The notes beneath the pieces are model-generated. The model searched no databases, was not told where the DNA came from, and was given only the letters and a program-made list of their open reading frames with translations. From assembly GCA_003454605.1 (NCBI GenBank), contig DMKD01000004.1, positions 1 through 31,863 of the forward strand: a DNA stretch of 31,863 bases, given 5' to 3'. This document shows positions 7,513 to 15,004 of the stretch, in pieces; position 1 is the stretch's first letter, and each line of letters opens with the position of its first letter. The position numbers and the translations under genes are program-made. The stretch is from Spirochaeta sp. Its GTDB lineage: Bacteria > Spirochaetota > Spirochaetia > UBA9216.

Positions 7513-7518
7513 TATACT
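7513..7518 (+). promoter_or_regulatory. Candidate -10 box close to the start of the 229-aa exported protein gene
   Basis: TATACT lies 9 nt before the ATG at 7528. A -35 at the proper distance is weak (TGATTT at 7490). A start near 7525 would leave a leader of only a few nt, consistent with the lack of a clear ribosome binding site. Confidence 0.35.
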
Positions 7519-7527
7519 TATTAAAGT

Positions 7528-8217
7528 ATGAAAAAAATTGTCCTGGTAATGTTTTTTATCCTTATGGCGACGACTATTCAAGCTTCCAATTGGCATACTG
7601 CTGTCGAAATATATGGAAACAGCGTCGACCTCAAGCCCTACAAATTGAGTATATTATCCCAAACCTTCGACCGAAAAGGCCAGCTCGAGAAGACCGAAGA
7701 GCTTACATTCCATCTTGACTACAGCCTCGATGAAGACAATCCCGAAAGAGAGCTTATTCTGGCATTAGAAGACGGCAAGGATGTTACCGAAGAGAAGAGG
7801 AAAGAACTTGCAAAAGGACGCGGTGATTCAAACGGACCTCCCGGAAACATGGAGGACATGCAGAAGATGCCTCTTGATCCGGCTGTACAGACGGACGTCA
7901 GCTCATTTTTTAGCGGCAGAACTGAAATTAGAAACGGTATAACCTGTGAAGTCTGGAATTTTGAAATCATCCTGAACGACAAATACACCGGTGTCGGAAC
8001 AGCCTGGCTCATTCCTTCTACAGGAGCAGCCGCGAGTCTCGAATACCGCATTGAGCCGCTTTTCCACTTCGTCGAAGAGATGAATATGGGCATGGAATTT
8101 GGTGATGACCTCTCCGACAGATGGGTTATGCACTCAATGAATATGGCAGGCAAAATAAATATGCTGGTAATGAAGAAAGGATTTAAATCAATAATCGAGT
8201 TCGATGATTACAGATAA
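7528..8217 (+). CDS. Exported protein of unknown function, 229 aa
   Basis: Signal peptide of about 19 residues (MKKIVLVMFFILMATTIQA), so the protein is probably periplasmic or outer-membrane associated. The rest appears beta-rich, with a charged, Gly/Pro/Met-containing linker (about 90-120). Phrases such as YKLSILSQTFDRKGQLEKTEELTFHLDY and NGITCEVWNFEI are reminiscent of LolA-like or outer-membrane lipoprotein-sorting folds, where a test for mutable polymer or fat binding would be needed; no family is firmly recognised. It is probably monocistronic, since the next rightward gene has its own promoter. It stops 10 bp before the decayed repeat at 8228. Confidence 0.7.
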   Translation: MKKIVLVMFFILMATTIQASNWHTAVEIYGNSVDLKPYKLSILSQTFDRKGQLEKTEELTFHLDYSLDEDNPERELILALEDGKDVTEEKRKELAKGRGDSNGPPGNMEDMQKMPLDPAVQTDVSSFFSGRTEIRNGITCEVWNFEIILNDKYTGVGTAWLIPSTGAAASLEYRIEPLFHFVEEMNMGMEFGDDLSDRWVMHSMNMAGKINMLVMKKGFKSIIEFDDYR

Positions 8218-8227
8218 TCCTACAGCT

Positions 8228-8275
8228 GTTTAAAGGTTGTATTTTTCGTTACATCCAGCGCTTCAGCGGTTTTCG
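8228..8275 (-). repeat. Decayed second copy of the 3' end of the sigma-54 regulator gene (candidate left island boundary)
   Basis: 8228-8244 is identical over 17 nt to 14932-14948. 8248-8275 matches 14977-15004 at 26 of 28 positions. Between the blocks this copy has 3 nt where the intact gene has 28. On the minus strand it reads KTAEALDVT, then is out of frame, then the same terminal bases as the regulator's stop. Homology ends at 8275. It is in the same orientation as the intact copy, so the pair forms direct repeats about 6.7 kb apart. Confidence 0.85.
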
Positions 8276-8288
8276 GGCGTGACGGCAA

Positions 8289-8317
8289 TTGCGGCTATCC
8301 CGTAATTTTTATATAAT
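8289..8317 (+). promoter_or_regulatory. Promoter of the SNF2 gene, predicted leaderless transcript
   Basis: TTGCGG (-35) at 8289-8294, a 17-nt spacer, and a consensus TATAAT (-10) at 8312-8317. The next six bases are all C, then the ATG at 8324. A start 7 nt after the -10 box falls on the A of the ATG. There is no ribosome binding site, which fits a leaderless mRNA. Confidence 0.7.
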
Positions 8318-8323
8318 CCCCCC

Positions 8324-11095
8324 ATGACTGATACGATTTTTGAGGCATTAAAAAGGCCGAATGCTTCTCCCCTCCAGAGAGGGGCCAGGATTAAGTTTTT
8401 CTTTCAGATAACTGAAGGAGAGAGGGGCGCCTATATCAATATTGTGGACTCAAAATTCCGGGAGGTTAACCCGAATCCACACCTGTACGCGGCCCGGGAG
8501 CGCCAGCTTCTTCAGCTGATTAACCAGTTAAAAGAGAAAAACAGCCTTACCATCGACTGGGAACGCAAAGAGGATCATATATATATCGATAAACATGATT
8601 ACCTTATCCCTCTTTTAAAAGAGCTGGAGAATGTTATCGATCATGCAGGGGCCCCCGTAACCGTCGAGGAGGTTGAGGGCGAATTAAGACTGCATCTCGA
8701 AGAGACTGACAAGACCTTCGATTCACGGACATTTTTCCATGCACAGGGAAATAGTTACCGTGAGTTTACCCTCCTGTCCCGGCAGTATGTTATGACGGAT
8801 AATACAATCTATCCGGTAGCGGACGGGGGAAACAGTTTCCGCCTGTTGGAGCTTTTTAATACGAAGCTCATGAAATCCCGGCTGGAGCCCTTCCTCTCCC
8901 TCTTCTATTCCAATTTTGACCAAATCGAAGTTTGTCTTCCGGAATACACAATAACAAGAGGAGAAGCGCTAAAGACCGATCCCACCCTGATCATTCGCGA
9001 TGTCGATGAGAACAAAACCCTCCAGCTGGAAATAAAAGCGATCCTTCCGAACTTTCCCGACAACTTCCTACTTGAGTATGATATTCATTCCGTTGCCTCG
9101 GCGGATTCCGTCGAAAAGAAGATTGTTCTCCATGAACTCCTCTACACGGACCTTTCCTCAAAGATAACAGAGATAGAGAAACTCCTTAAAAAACTGAAAT
9201 CCCAGGTTGACGGAAGCTCAGATTATTATATTTCCGATAATCTTTTTATCATTGATGAAGAAATTGCCCGGCTCCTTATTTACGAACATTTGACGGAACT
9301 TATGTCCGGTTTTACAATTCTCGGCGAAGAAAAATTGAAGGGCTTTAACGTCAGAACAGTGAAACCTGAACTTAATCTCTCATTAAACCACGGTATTGAT
9401 TTTCTTGAAGGGTCAATCAATCTCGACATCGAGGGATCCGTTTTTTCATTGTATGACCTTTTCAGGGAAATAAACAAACGGTCCTACATCCCCCTTAGCG
9501 ACGGAGCTCATGGAATCATCAACAAATCTTATCTGGATAAATTGCAGAGACTTTTCAAACCGGACAATAAAACCGTAAAAATATCATTCTTCGATCTTCC
9601 TCTGGTGGAAGAACTTATCGGAAAACGGATCGCCGAAACGGTTTTTCCCAAGGCCAGGGAAATATTCCGGGGCTTTAACAACCTGAAGGACGCAAACCCC
9701 GAATTCCCGGAACTGAATGGAAAGCTCCGGGACTATCAGAAGTACGGTTTCATCTGGATGAACTACCTGCACGGCAACAACCTGGGCGGATGTCTGGCCG
9801 ATGATATGGGGTTGGGAAAAACCATTCAGGCCATAGCCCTACTTAACAAAATATACCCGAAGGAAGGCCGGTCATCTCTTCTGATAATGCCCACTACCCT
9901 CCTGGATAACTGGAAAAGAGAGATTGAAAAATTCAGCCCCGGTCTTTCCTTCTGTGTGTATCACGGACTCAAACGGGATTTTTCCCGGGCCAGCCGCAGC
10001 TCCGTGATCCTGACAACCTACGGGACCGTCCGAAACGATATCCGAACTCTGGCGGATTATGATTTTCACGCCGTCATCCTCGATGAATCTCAAAAGATAA
10101 AAAATGTCGCTTCGGGAATATCGAAAGCTGTAATGCTGCTTAAATCCGATTACCGCCTGGCCCTGAGCGGAACGCCGATAGAAAACAATCTGTTTGAACT
10201 CTACGCCCTTTTCAGATTTTTGAATCCCTCGATGTTCGGCTCGCTCCAGGATTTTTCAAAAAAGTATGCGGGACCTATCCAGAAGGATAACAACAAAGAC
10301 GCGATGCGGGAACTGCGAAAAAAGATCTACCCCTTCATCCTGCGCAGAACAAAGCAGGCGGTCCTGAAAGAGCTTCCCGACAAGATTGAACAGGTACTCT
10401 ACACGGAGATGGACCGGGAATTGACCCTGTACTATGAGGATCGGCGGCGGATGTATTATGACGCAATCAGAAACAAGATAAGCTCCCAGGGACTGAATAA
10501 AAGTAAATTTTTTATACTTCAGGCCCTGTCGGAACTCAGGCAGATCGCCAGCATCCCTGAGCGTCAGACCGACGGCCGAATGACGTCCCCAAAACTGGAA
10601 CTGCTCATCGATCAACTTATAGACACCTCCGGAAGCGGTCATAAATCCCTTGTTTTCGTTAACTTTCTCGACACCATACCTCTCATCGGAAAAAGGCTCG
10701 AACAGGAGGGCATTGAGTTTCTGACCATGTCCGGGGTCACCCGGAACCGGGGAGAGTTGGTAAGTGAATTTCAGGATAACGACCACATCAAGGTTTTTAT
10801 CATGACGCTGAAAACAGGCGGAGTCGGACTCAACCTGACCGCGGCGGATTATGTGTTTATATTTGATCCATGGTGGAATAAATCCGCGGAAAACCAGGCC
10901 GTAGACAGAACTCACAGGATCGGTCAGAAAAATACGGTTTTCAGTTACAAGCTGATAACCAGCGGCACGATAGAAGAGAAGATCTTACAGCTCCAGGAAA
11001 AGAAGAAAGAACTCTTTGATGATCTGCTTTCCAGCGAGGGCGAGGCAATAAAAAAACTCGACGAGAGAGACATCGATTATATTTTTAAGGAATAA
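8324..11095 (+). CDS. SNF2/Swi2-family helicase-like ATPase
   Basis: 923 residues. The first 450 or so match no domain I recognise. The rest is a complete SNF2 motor: Walker A DDMGLGKT (493-500, Lys499), DEAH-type box DESQ (587-590), motif III LSGTPIENN, ILRRTK, motif IV region LVFVNFLDTIP, motif V LKTGGVGLNLTAADYVF, and motif VI DRTHRIGQ (His864-Gln868). Such proteins are double-stranded DNA translocases that remodel protein-DNA complexes, as in RapA or many phage-defence systems. No nuclease or SWIM zinc motif is seen. The next gene follows after 5 nt, so the two products probably act together. Transcription is predicted to be leaderless. Confidence 0.93.
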   Translation: MTDTIFEALKRPNASPLQRGARIKFFFQITEGERGAYINIVDSKFREVNPNPHLYAARERQLLQLINQLKEKNSLTIDWERKEDHIYIDKHDYLIPLLKELENVIDHAGAPVTVEEVEGELRLHLEETDKTFDSRTFFHAQGNSYREFTLLSRQYVMTDNTIYPVADGGNSFRLLELFNTKLMKSRLEPFLSLFYSNFDQIEVCLPEYTITRGEALKTDPTLIIRDVDENKTLQLEIKAILPNFPDNFLLEYDIHSVASADSVEKKIVLHELLYTDLSSKITEIEKLLKKLKSQVDGSSDYYISDNLFIIDEEIARLLIYEHLTELMSGFTILGEEKLKGFNVRTVKPELNLSLNHGIDFLEGSINLDIEGSVFSLYDLFREINKRSYIPLSDGAHGIINKSYLDKLQRLFKPDNKTVKISFFDLPLVEELIGKRIAETVFPKAREIFRGFNNLKDANPEFPELNGKLRDYQKYGFIWMNYLHGNNLGGCLADDMGLGKTIQAIALLNKIYPKEGRSSLLIMPTTLLDNWKREIEKFSPGLSFCVYHGLKRDFSRASRSSVILTTYGTVRNDIRTLADYDFHAVILDESQKIKNVASGISKAVMLLKSDYRLALSGTPIENNLFELYALFRFLNPSMFGSLQDFSKKYAGPIQKDNNKDAMRELRKKIYPFILRRTKQAVLKELPDKIEQVLYTEMDRELTLYYEDRRRMYYDAIRNKISSQGLNKSKFFILQALSELRQIASIPERQTDGRMTSPKLELLIDQLIDTSGSGHKSLVFVNFLDTIPLIGKRLEQEGIEFLTMSGVTRNRGELVSEFQDNDHIKVFIMTLKTGGVGLNLTAADYVFIFDPWWNKSAENQAVDRTHRIGQKNTVFSYKLITSGTIEEKILQLQEKKKELFDDLLSSEGEAIKKLDERDIDYIFKE

Positions 11096-11100
11096 CCGGC

Positions 11101-13620
11101 ATGAGACATCCGCTTTTGATAGAAATAGATAATACTGAACAATGGATAATACCGGGGGAAGATCCACTAGCCTGTACTCAATGTCAGGATTTCATGCAGA
11201 GTGATTATTTTCGCTTTTCTGACGGTCGTATTCTATGCATCTCCTGCGTCATACATGAACTTCAGGAAAAAGCTTCAGAGATACTTCTTCACTCAATGCA
11301 TACAAGGGATATAGAAAAAGAAATTGACACTCTGAAAAAACACAAGAACATATCCGCCCTGCTGCCTTCATTGATATCCCTGCCGCAAAGGATTGATGCC
11401 TATGATCCGGAGGACGGGAAAGCACCTCTCCTGCTGCAAAATATTGTATCCCTCATGGGGCATACGGAGCATCCCCTTTCACCCTTTATACGGCAAAACG
11501 CCTTCAATCTCAGCGAAACCATTGGGAAGGCGGTTCTTCCGTATTGCAGGACTCATTTTGGCACGCCCGTTTGGCAGTTTTACTGCAATACCCTTATGAC
11601 GGCGGGCATTATTGCTCCGGCTGATAAGGAAGTTCAGGAAGAACTGGAAAAGGCCTGGACTCACGAAAATGAGGAAATAAAAACTTTCATTCAAGGGGTC
11701 TTCAAAAAGGAGAGCTTCGGCATCTACCATAAATCAATCAATACAAAAACTTTGGAAACATTGAAGACCATCAATATGAAATTCAAAACCATACAGGAAA
11801 ACAGAACATATTTTCTTGACACTGCGGATTTACAGGAGCTGCAGGACATCATTCTGGAGAAATATGATCTGACGAGACTTAAATCGCTCTTTGACAATTA
11901 CCTTTCCCGACTTTTCAACACTTCCGACAGGGAAGCATCTTCCGGCAGGAAAAAAAAGATTACAAAAAGAGAAATGGCGGGAATGCTTACCGTCACCCTC
12001 AAGACAAAAGAACTCTTCGACTCTTTTTTCCTTCTCCTGCCCAAGGATGTGCGGGAGATTTTCAGGACTCTTGTATGGCGAAATCAAAAACTTGATTTGA
12101 ATGGATTGGAAAAGAAATATAAAAGAAAAATTCTGATAAAGGAGAAGGGAAACCGTTACGGAAGTCGGGAAAAAATAATTGATGATTATTCTGTTTTCCA
12201 ATACCACGAAGAGTGGGATTACAGAAACGGCGACTACAACTATTATATTTACATAGACGCGAGAATAAGAAGGACAGTGAAAGGATTTTTTCCTCCTCCG
12301 GAATGGAGCGTTCTGAATTTTTTGGAAACCTTCGAGAGTTCGAATATCTTTAAGGATGAAAGGGCTTTCCTGGAAGGTGTAGAACTCATGATCCAGTATA
12401 TAGGGCACAACCCCGTCTCCTGCACCGCCACGGGAAAGATATCCGCAAAATACATCAGAGATTTCAATAAGCGATGTGAAATTGAAGAGTTCTTTGTTTC
12501 TCCGACCCAAAAGACGCTTCAATTTATCCGAACGGAAATGCTTATCAGAATCCTGAACGATATCGATAATATTGAATTTACGGAGCCGCATGAAATTATT
12601 AAAGAGATATACGGAAAGACAATAAAATCCGATGATTTTAACATGTTCATAGTCGGCACTTTTCTGAGTTATCTTAAATTCGACCGTATGGACTACAAAT
12701 ATTACTACGAAAAGGAAAACAGGCGGTTCAGTAAAAATATCCGGAAAATAATGACGAATGTCCTAAAAAACCTGGAAGAAGATAAATGGCTTGCGTTAAC
12801 GAATATATTCCTCAGTATGGATTATCATGAACAGCTTTTTTATATTTTTCCGCTTCAGGAATATAAAAACATGTTTCACTTTAACGAAACATATACTGAT
12901 TATTACGAACAGCGCGAGAAAATATACATTTCAGAAGAAAACTATGTTGAAACGGTGTTTATTCCGTTCTTCAAAGCATTTTTTCATTTTCTCGCCGCCC
13001 TCGGAATTGTCGATATGGCAGGGACTGAACCGCACAACGACTCTTTTCATCAAAATAAGCTTGACTACCTGTCCCGCTATGACGGCCTGGAAGCGGTCAG
13101 GCTGACCCCGCTTGGCTCCTATGTCCTAGGGATGTCTCCAAAGGCGCCCGAAGCCCCGGCCGATGAGGATCCATTTCAAATTCGCCTTGATGATCAGTTT
13201 CTGCTGATTCAGACAAAAGGTTCCGACAGGGTGAAGGAGTTCATCATCAATGATATTGCCGAAAAAATAAAACCGGGGAACTACCTTGTTACTTTTGATT
13301 CCTTCTTAACAAACTGTAAAGGCCTGAGAGATGTGAAAGACAAAATCGCCGTCTTCAGGGAGAAGCTGGAGAAAAATCCTCCCGATAGATTTGAATTGTT
13401 TTTCCGGGAGATTCTCGCACGTTTCAATCCCATGGAAGAAAAAAACGGTTATGCTCTGTACAAGATAAAAAACGATCCCCTTCTTATTAAATTGATCACC
13501 GAAGACCCTTACCTGAAAAAGAGCATACTGAGGGCCGAAGATTTTCATATTCTGATAAAAGAGGATAAGCTGAAACAGGTAAAACAGAAACTTGTAAAGT
13601 CGGGGTTTTATATCAGTTAA
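11101..13620 (+). CDS. Large protein of unknown function with an N-terminal CxxC zinc site, partner of the SNF2 ATPase
   Basis: 839 residues. Cys25-xx-Cys28 and Cys46-xx-Cys49 form a probable zinc ribbon (CTQC...CISC). The body is helical and rich in Lys, Glu, Phe and Tyr, with no catalytic motif I can name. The last 150 residues end in FHILIKEDKLKQVKQKL followed by a short SGFYIS tail, which weakly recalls the helicase-associated XPB/Ssl2-like N-terminal domain (Helicase_C_3). That is only a guess. The gene starts 5 nt after the SNF2 stop with AAGGAA upstream, so the two are one operon. It may provide target recognition for the motor. Base composition is slightly more AT-rich than the SNF2 gene. 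Confidence 0.8.
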   Translation: MRHPLLIEIDNTEQWIIPGEDPLACTQCQDFMQSDYFRFSDGRILCISCVIHELQEKASEILLHSMHTRDIEKEIDTLKKHKNISALLPSLISLPQRIDAYDPEDGKAPLLLQNIVSLMGHTEHPLSPFIRQNAFNLSETIGKAVLPYCRTHFGTPVWQFYCNTLMTAGIIAPADKEVQEELEKAWTHENEEIKTFIQGVFKKESFGIYHKSINTKTLETLKTINMKFKTIQENRTYFLDTADLQELQDIILEKYDLTRLKSLFDNYLSRLFNTSDREASSGRKKKITKREMAGMLTVTLKTKELFDSFFLLLPKDVREIFRTLVWRNQKLDLNGLEKKYKRKILIKEKGNRYGSREKIIDDYSVFQYHEEWDYRNGDYNYYIYIDARIRRTVKGFFPPPEWSVLNFLETFESSNIFKDERAFLEGVELMIQYIGHNPVSCTATGKISAKYIRDFNKRCEIEEFFVSPTQKTLQFIRTEMLIRILNDIDNIEFTEPHEIIKEIYGKTIKSDDFNMFIVGTFLSYLKFDRMDYKYYYEKENRRFSKNIRKIMTNVLKNLEEDKWLALTNIFLSMDYHEQLFYIFPLQEYKNMFHFNETYTDYYEQREKIYISEENYVETVFIPFFKAFFHFLAALGIVDMAGTEPHNDSFHQNKLDYLSRYDGLEAVRLTPLGSYVLGMSPKAPEAPADEDPFQIRLDDQFLLIQTKGSDRVKEFIINDIAEKIKPGNYLVTFDSFLTNCKGLRDVKDKIAVFREKLEKNPPDRFELFFREILARFNPMEEKNGYALYKIKNDPLLIKLITEDPYLKKSILRAEDFHILIKEDKLKQVKQKLVKSGFYIS

Positions 13621-13748
13621 GGCGTTTTTGGTTTTACTGTACCCCAAGATATTTAAATGAACGATATTACACCCCGTGTGATTAGCGACAATTATTTTTC
13701 CCTGTTCAACGACAATTATAATTTCCGTTTTCAATTTGTCAATTAAAT

Positions 13749-13773
13749 TATCCTAAGGCAGCTCCTCAGGATA
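13749..13773. other. Strong hairpin 130 bp after the SNF2 operon
   Basis: Arms TATCCTAAGG and CCTCAGGATA (9 of 10 positions pair) around a 5-nt loop. No T-run follows on either strand. It may be an mRNA 3'-end structure or part of the mobile-element debris that starts at 13775. Confidence 0.4.
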
Positions 13774-13774
13774 A

Positions 13775-13960
13775 TATCCAGTTCTTCCATTCGTTAAGCA
13801 GAGAATCGAACTATTTTCAGAAAATCTTCCGGAGAAAAAAACTCTAATCTATGATAATGTTCCTCAATTTACTACTATTGATTATTGCTGGTACGGGATA
13901 AAGGGAGTCAATATCTGCACAGCTGCCCCAAACATGAATGCCTATGTGGAAAGATTATGA
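13775..13960 (+). pseudogene. Fragment of a DDE integrase-core (rve) transposase
   Basis: The frame is open between the TAA at 13772-13774 and the TGA at 13958-13960. It reads FVKQRIELFSENLPEKK, LIYDNVPQF, YGIKGVNICTAAPNMNAYVERL. This carries the second catalytic Asp region (DN.PQF), the GIK turn and the NAYVER block containing the catalytic Glu of integrase-core transposases. The spacing between Asp and Glu looks shorter than usual, there is no N-terminal part, and no start codon with a ribosome binding site. It is a decayed relic and the main content of the 445-bp gap 13621-14065. Confidence 0.7.
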
Positions 13961-14065
13961 AAGACCCAATTTTATGCAGATTGCACCACAACTATTACAG
14001 AAGCAGTGCTTGAAAGTCTAAAAAGCTATAGCACGGGCATCGATAGTCGACAGGTTTTGTCATGA

Positions 14066-14380
14066 TCATGAAGCCGTTGGATGAATCTTCTCATATTCTT
14101 TATTATTTTTCTCTTTAGCAATATCCAAGTCATATAATGATTGAAGATTTATCCAATATTCAGCAGATGTCCCAAAATATTTTGACAATCTTATTGCTGT
14201 ATCTGCTGTAATTTTCCTTGTTCCTTTAATGATTCTTGAAATTCTCATGGGATCTACGCCTATGCTTTTTGCCAACTCATAAGCAGAGAGTCCCATCGCT
14301 TCAAGAAAATCTTCTTTGAGGACTTCTCCTGGTGTAGTCAGTTCTATCAATTCATCACTATATTCTACTTTTTCTTCCAT
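14066..14380 (-). CDS. higA: HigA-family antitoxin (XRE helix-turn-helix)
   Basis: 104 residues. The N-terminal TPGEVLKEDFLEAMGLS is the characteristic opening of HigA/VapI antitoxins. The helix-turn-helix follows (SAYELAKSIGVDPMRISRIIKGTRKITADTAIRLSKYFG), then SAEYWINLQSLYDLD, also typical. It would neutralise HigB and repress the operon by binding the promoter. It lies 11 nt downstream of the toxin gene, with GGGAG before its ATG; toxin-first order is normal for higBA. It is part of the accessory block between the direct repeats. Confidence 0.93.
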   Translation of the reverse strand: MEEKVEYSDELIELTTPGEVLKEDFLEAMGLSAYELAKSIGVDPMRISRIIKGTRKITADTAIRLSKYFGTSAEYWINLQSLYDLDIAKEKNNKEYEKIHPTAS

Positions 14381-14391
14381 ATCTAAACTCC

Positions 14392-14673
14392 CTAATGATA
14401 ATCACAAAATTCAACATTATATGCATTCCCATCATCCCAAAGAAAGCAGATGCGCCATTGATCATTCACACGAATAGAATGCTGCCCTTTCCTGTCGCCT
14501 TTTAATGCCTCCAATTTATTACCAGGAGGTATTTTTAAATCATCAAGGACAACCGAACTCTCAATAGATCTTAATCCTTTCAGAGCCTTCTTTGCTAATA
14601 CAGGATGCATTCCCTTTTTCATTTTCCTATTGTATATTGCTTCAGTGTTTGTATCAGCAAAGCTTTTAATCAT
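14392..14673 (-). CDS. higB: HigB-family (RelE superfamily) toxin
   Basis: 93 residues, the usual size. The sequence runs MIKSFADTNTEAIYNRK, then LRSIESSVVLDDLKIPPGNKLEALKGDRKGQHSIRVNDQWRICF, the signature of host-inhibition-of-growth HigB ribosome-dependent mRNA endonucleases. The basic and aromatic catalytic patch (KGQHSIRVNDQWRI) is intact, so the toxin is probably active. The first gene of the pair, it has no ribosome binding site; a -10 box lies 5 nt before the ATG, so a leaderless transcript is likely. Confidence 0.93.
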   Translation of the reverse strand: MIKSFADTNTEAIYNRKMKKGMHPVLAKKALKGLRSIESSVVLDDLKIPPGNKLEALKGDRKGQHSIRVNDQWRICFLWDDGNAYNVEFCDYH

Positions 14674-14678
14674 AGACT

Positions 14679-14707
14679 ATTATAGCCCACAAGGCTAATA
14701 GCGTAAA
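14679..14707 (-). promoter_or_regulatory. higBA promoter with overlapping inverted repeat
   Basis: Minus strand: TTTACG at 14707-14702, a 17-nt spacer, TATAAT at 14684-14679, then AGTCT and the ATG of higB. The spacer and -10 box contain TAGCC-TTGTG-GGCTA, extendable as CTATTA / TAATAG with a 2-nt offset. This is a plausible HigA operator covering the -10 box. Confidence 0.65.
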
Positions 14708-14775
14708 GAGCTAATACACAATCCCCGATGCTGAAATTTATTAAAATTCTAATGTTGTTAGAGAAAAAGAGTGAG

Positions 14776-14793
14776 AACGTAGGTTACTACGTT
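14776..14793. other. Small hairpin downstream of the sigma-54 regulator gene
   Basis: AACGTAG and CTACGTT (7 bp) around GTTA. On the plus strand it is followed by TTATTCTT; on the minus strand by a C/T-rich tail. It lies about 140 bp past the regulator's stop and may be its transcription terminator, but the T-tract on that strand is poor. I see nothing else in 14708-14931. Confidence 0.35.
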
Positions 14794-14931
14794 TTATTCT
14801 TCCGGCACTAAATTCAACTCTATTATCGTTCAAGTGCATAAGGATGTAAAAAACTAATCCACAGGTTCAGGAATTGTTTAGCCTCTTAGACAGATTTCGG
14901 TGCAAGGAAGTTTTTTAACGTCATCAATCCG

Positions 14932-15004
14932 GTTTAAAGGTTGTATTTCTCAATTTTACGGGCAAGTGTCTTCCGTGTTACATCCAGCGCTTCGGCAGTT
15001 TTCG
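14932..15004 (-). repeat. Intact copy of the direct repeat at the 3' end of the sigma-54 regulator gene (candidate right island boundary)
   Basis: Spans the stop codon and the last 23 or so codons of the regulator, including its Fis-type recognition helix (TAEALDVTRKTLARKIEKYNL). The outer blocks are repeated at 8228-8275 with 43 of 45 aligned bases identical. Confidence 0.8.

Noticed and set aside
10256..10915. 219-codon open frame antisense to the SNF2 gene
   Set aside because: It lies entirely over the conserved helicase motifs on the other strand, has no ribosome binding site or recognisable domain, and is a shadow of the real gene.
11830..12591. 253-codon open frame antisense to the 839-aa gene
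   Set aside because: Shadow frame with no motif and no translation signals; the sense strand is continuous with the SNF2 operon.
8324..13620. Naming the SNF2 pair as a known antiphage system
   Set aside because: No accompanying methylase, nuclease or phospholipase D gene is present, and the partner matches no known system component.
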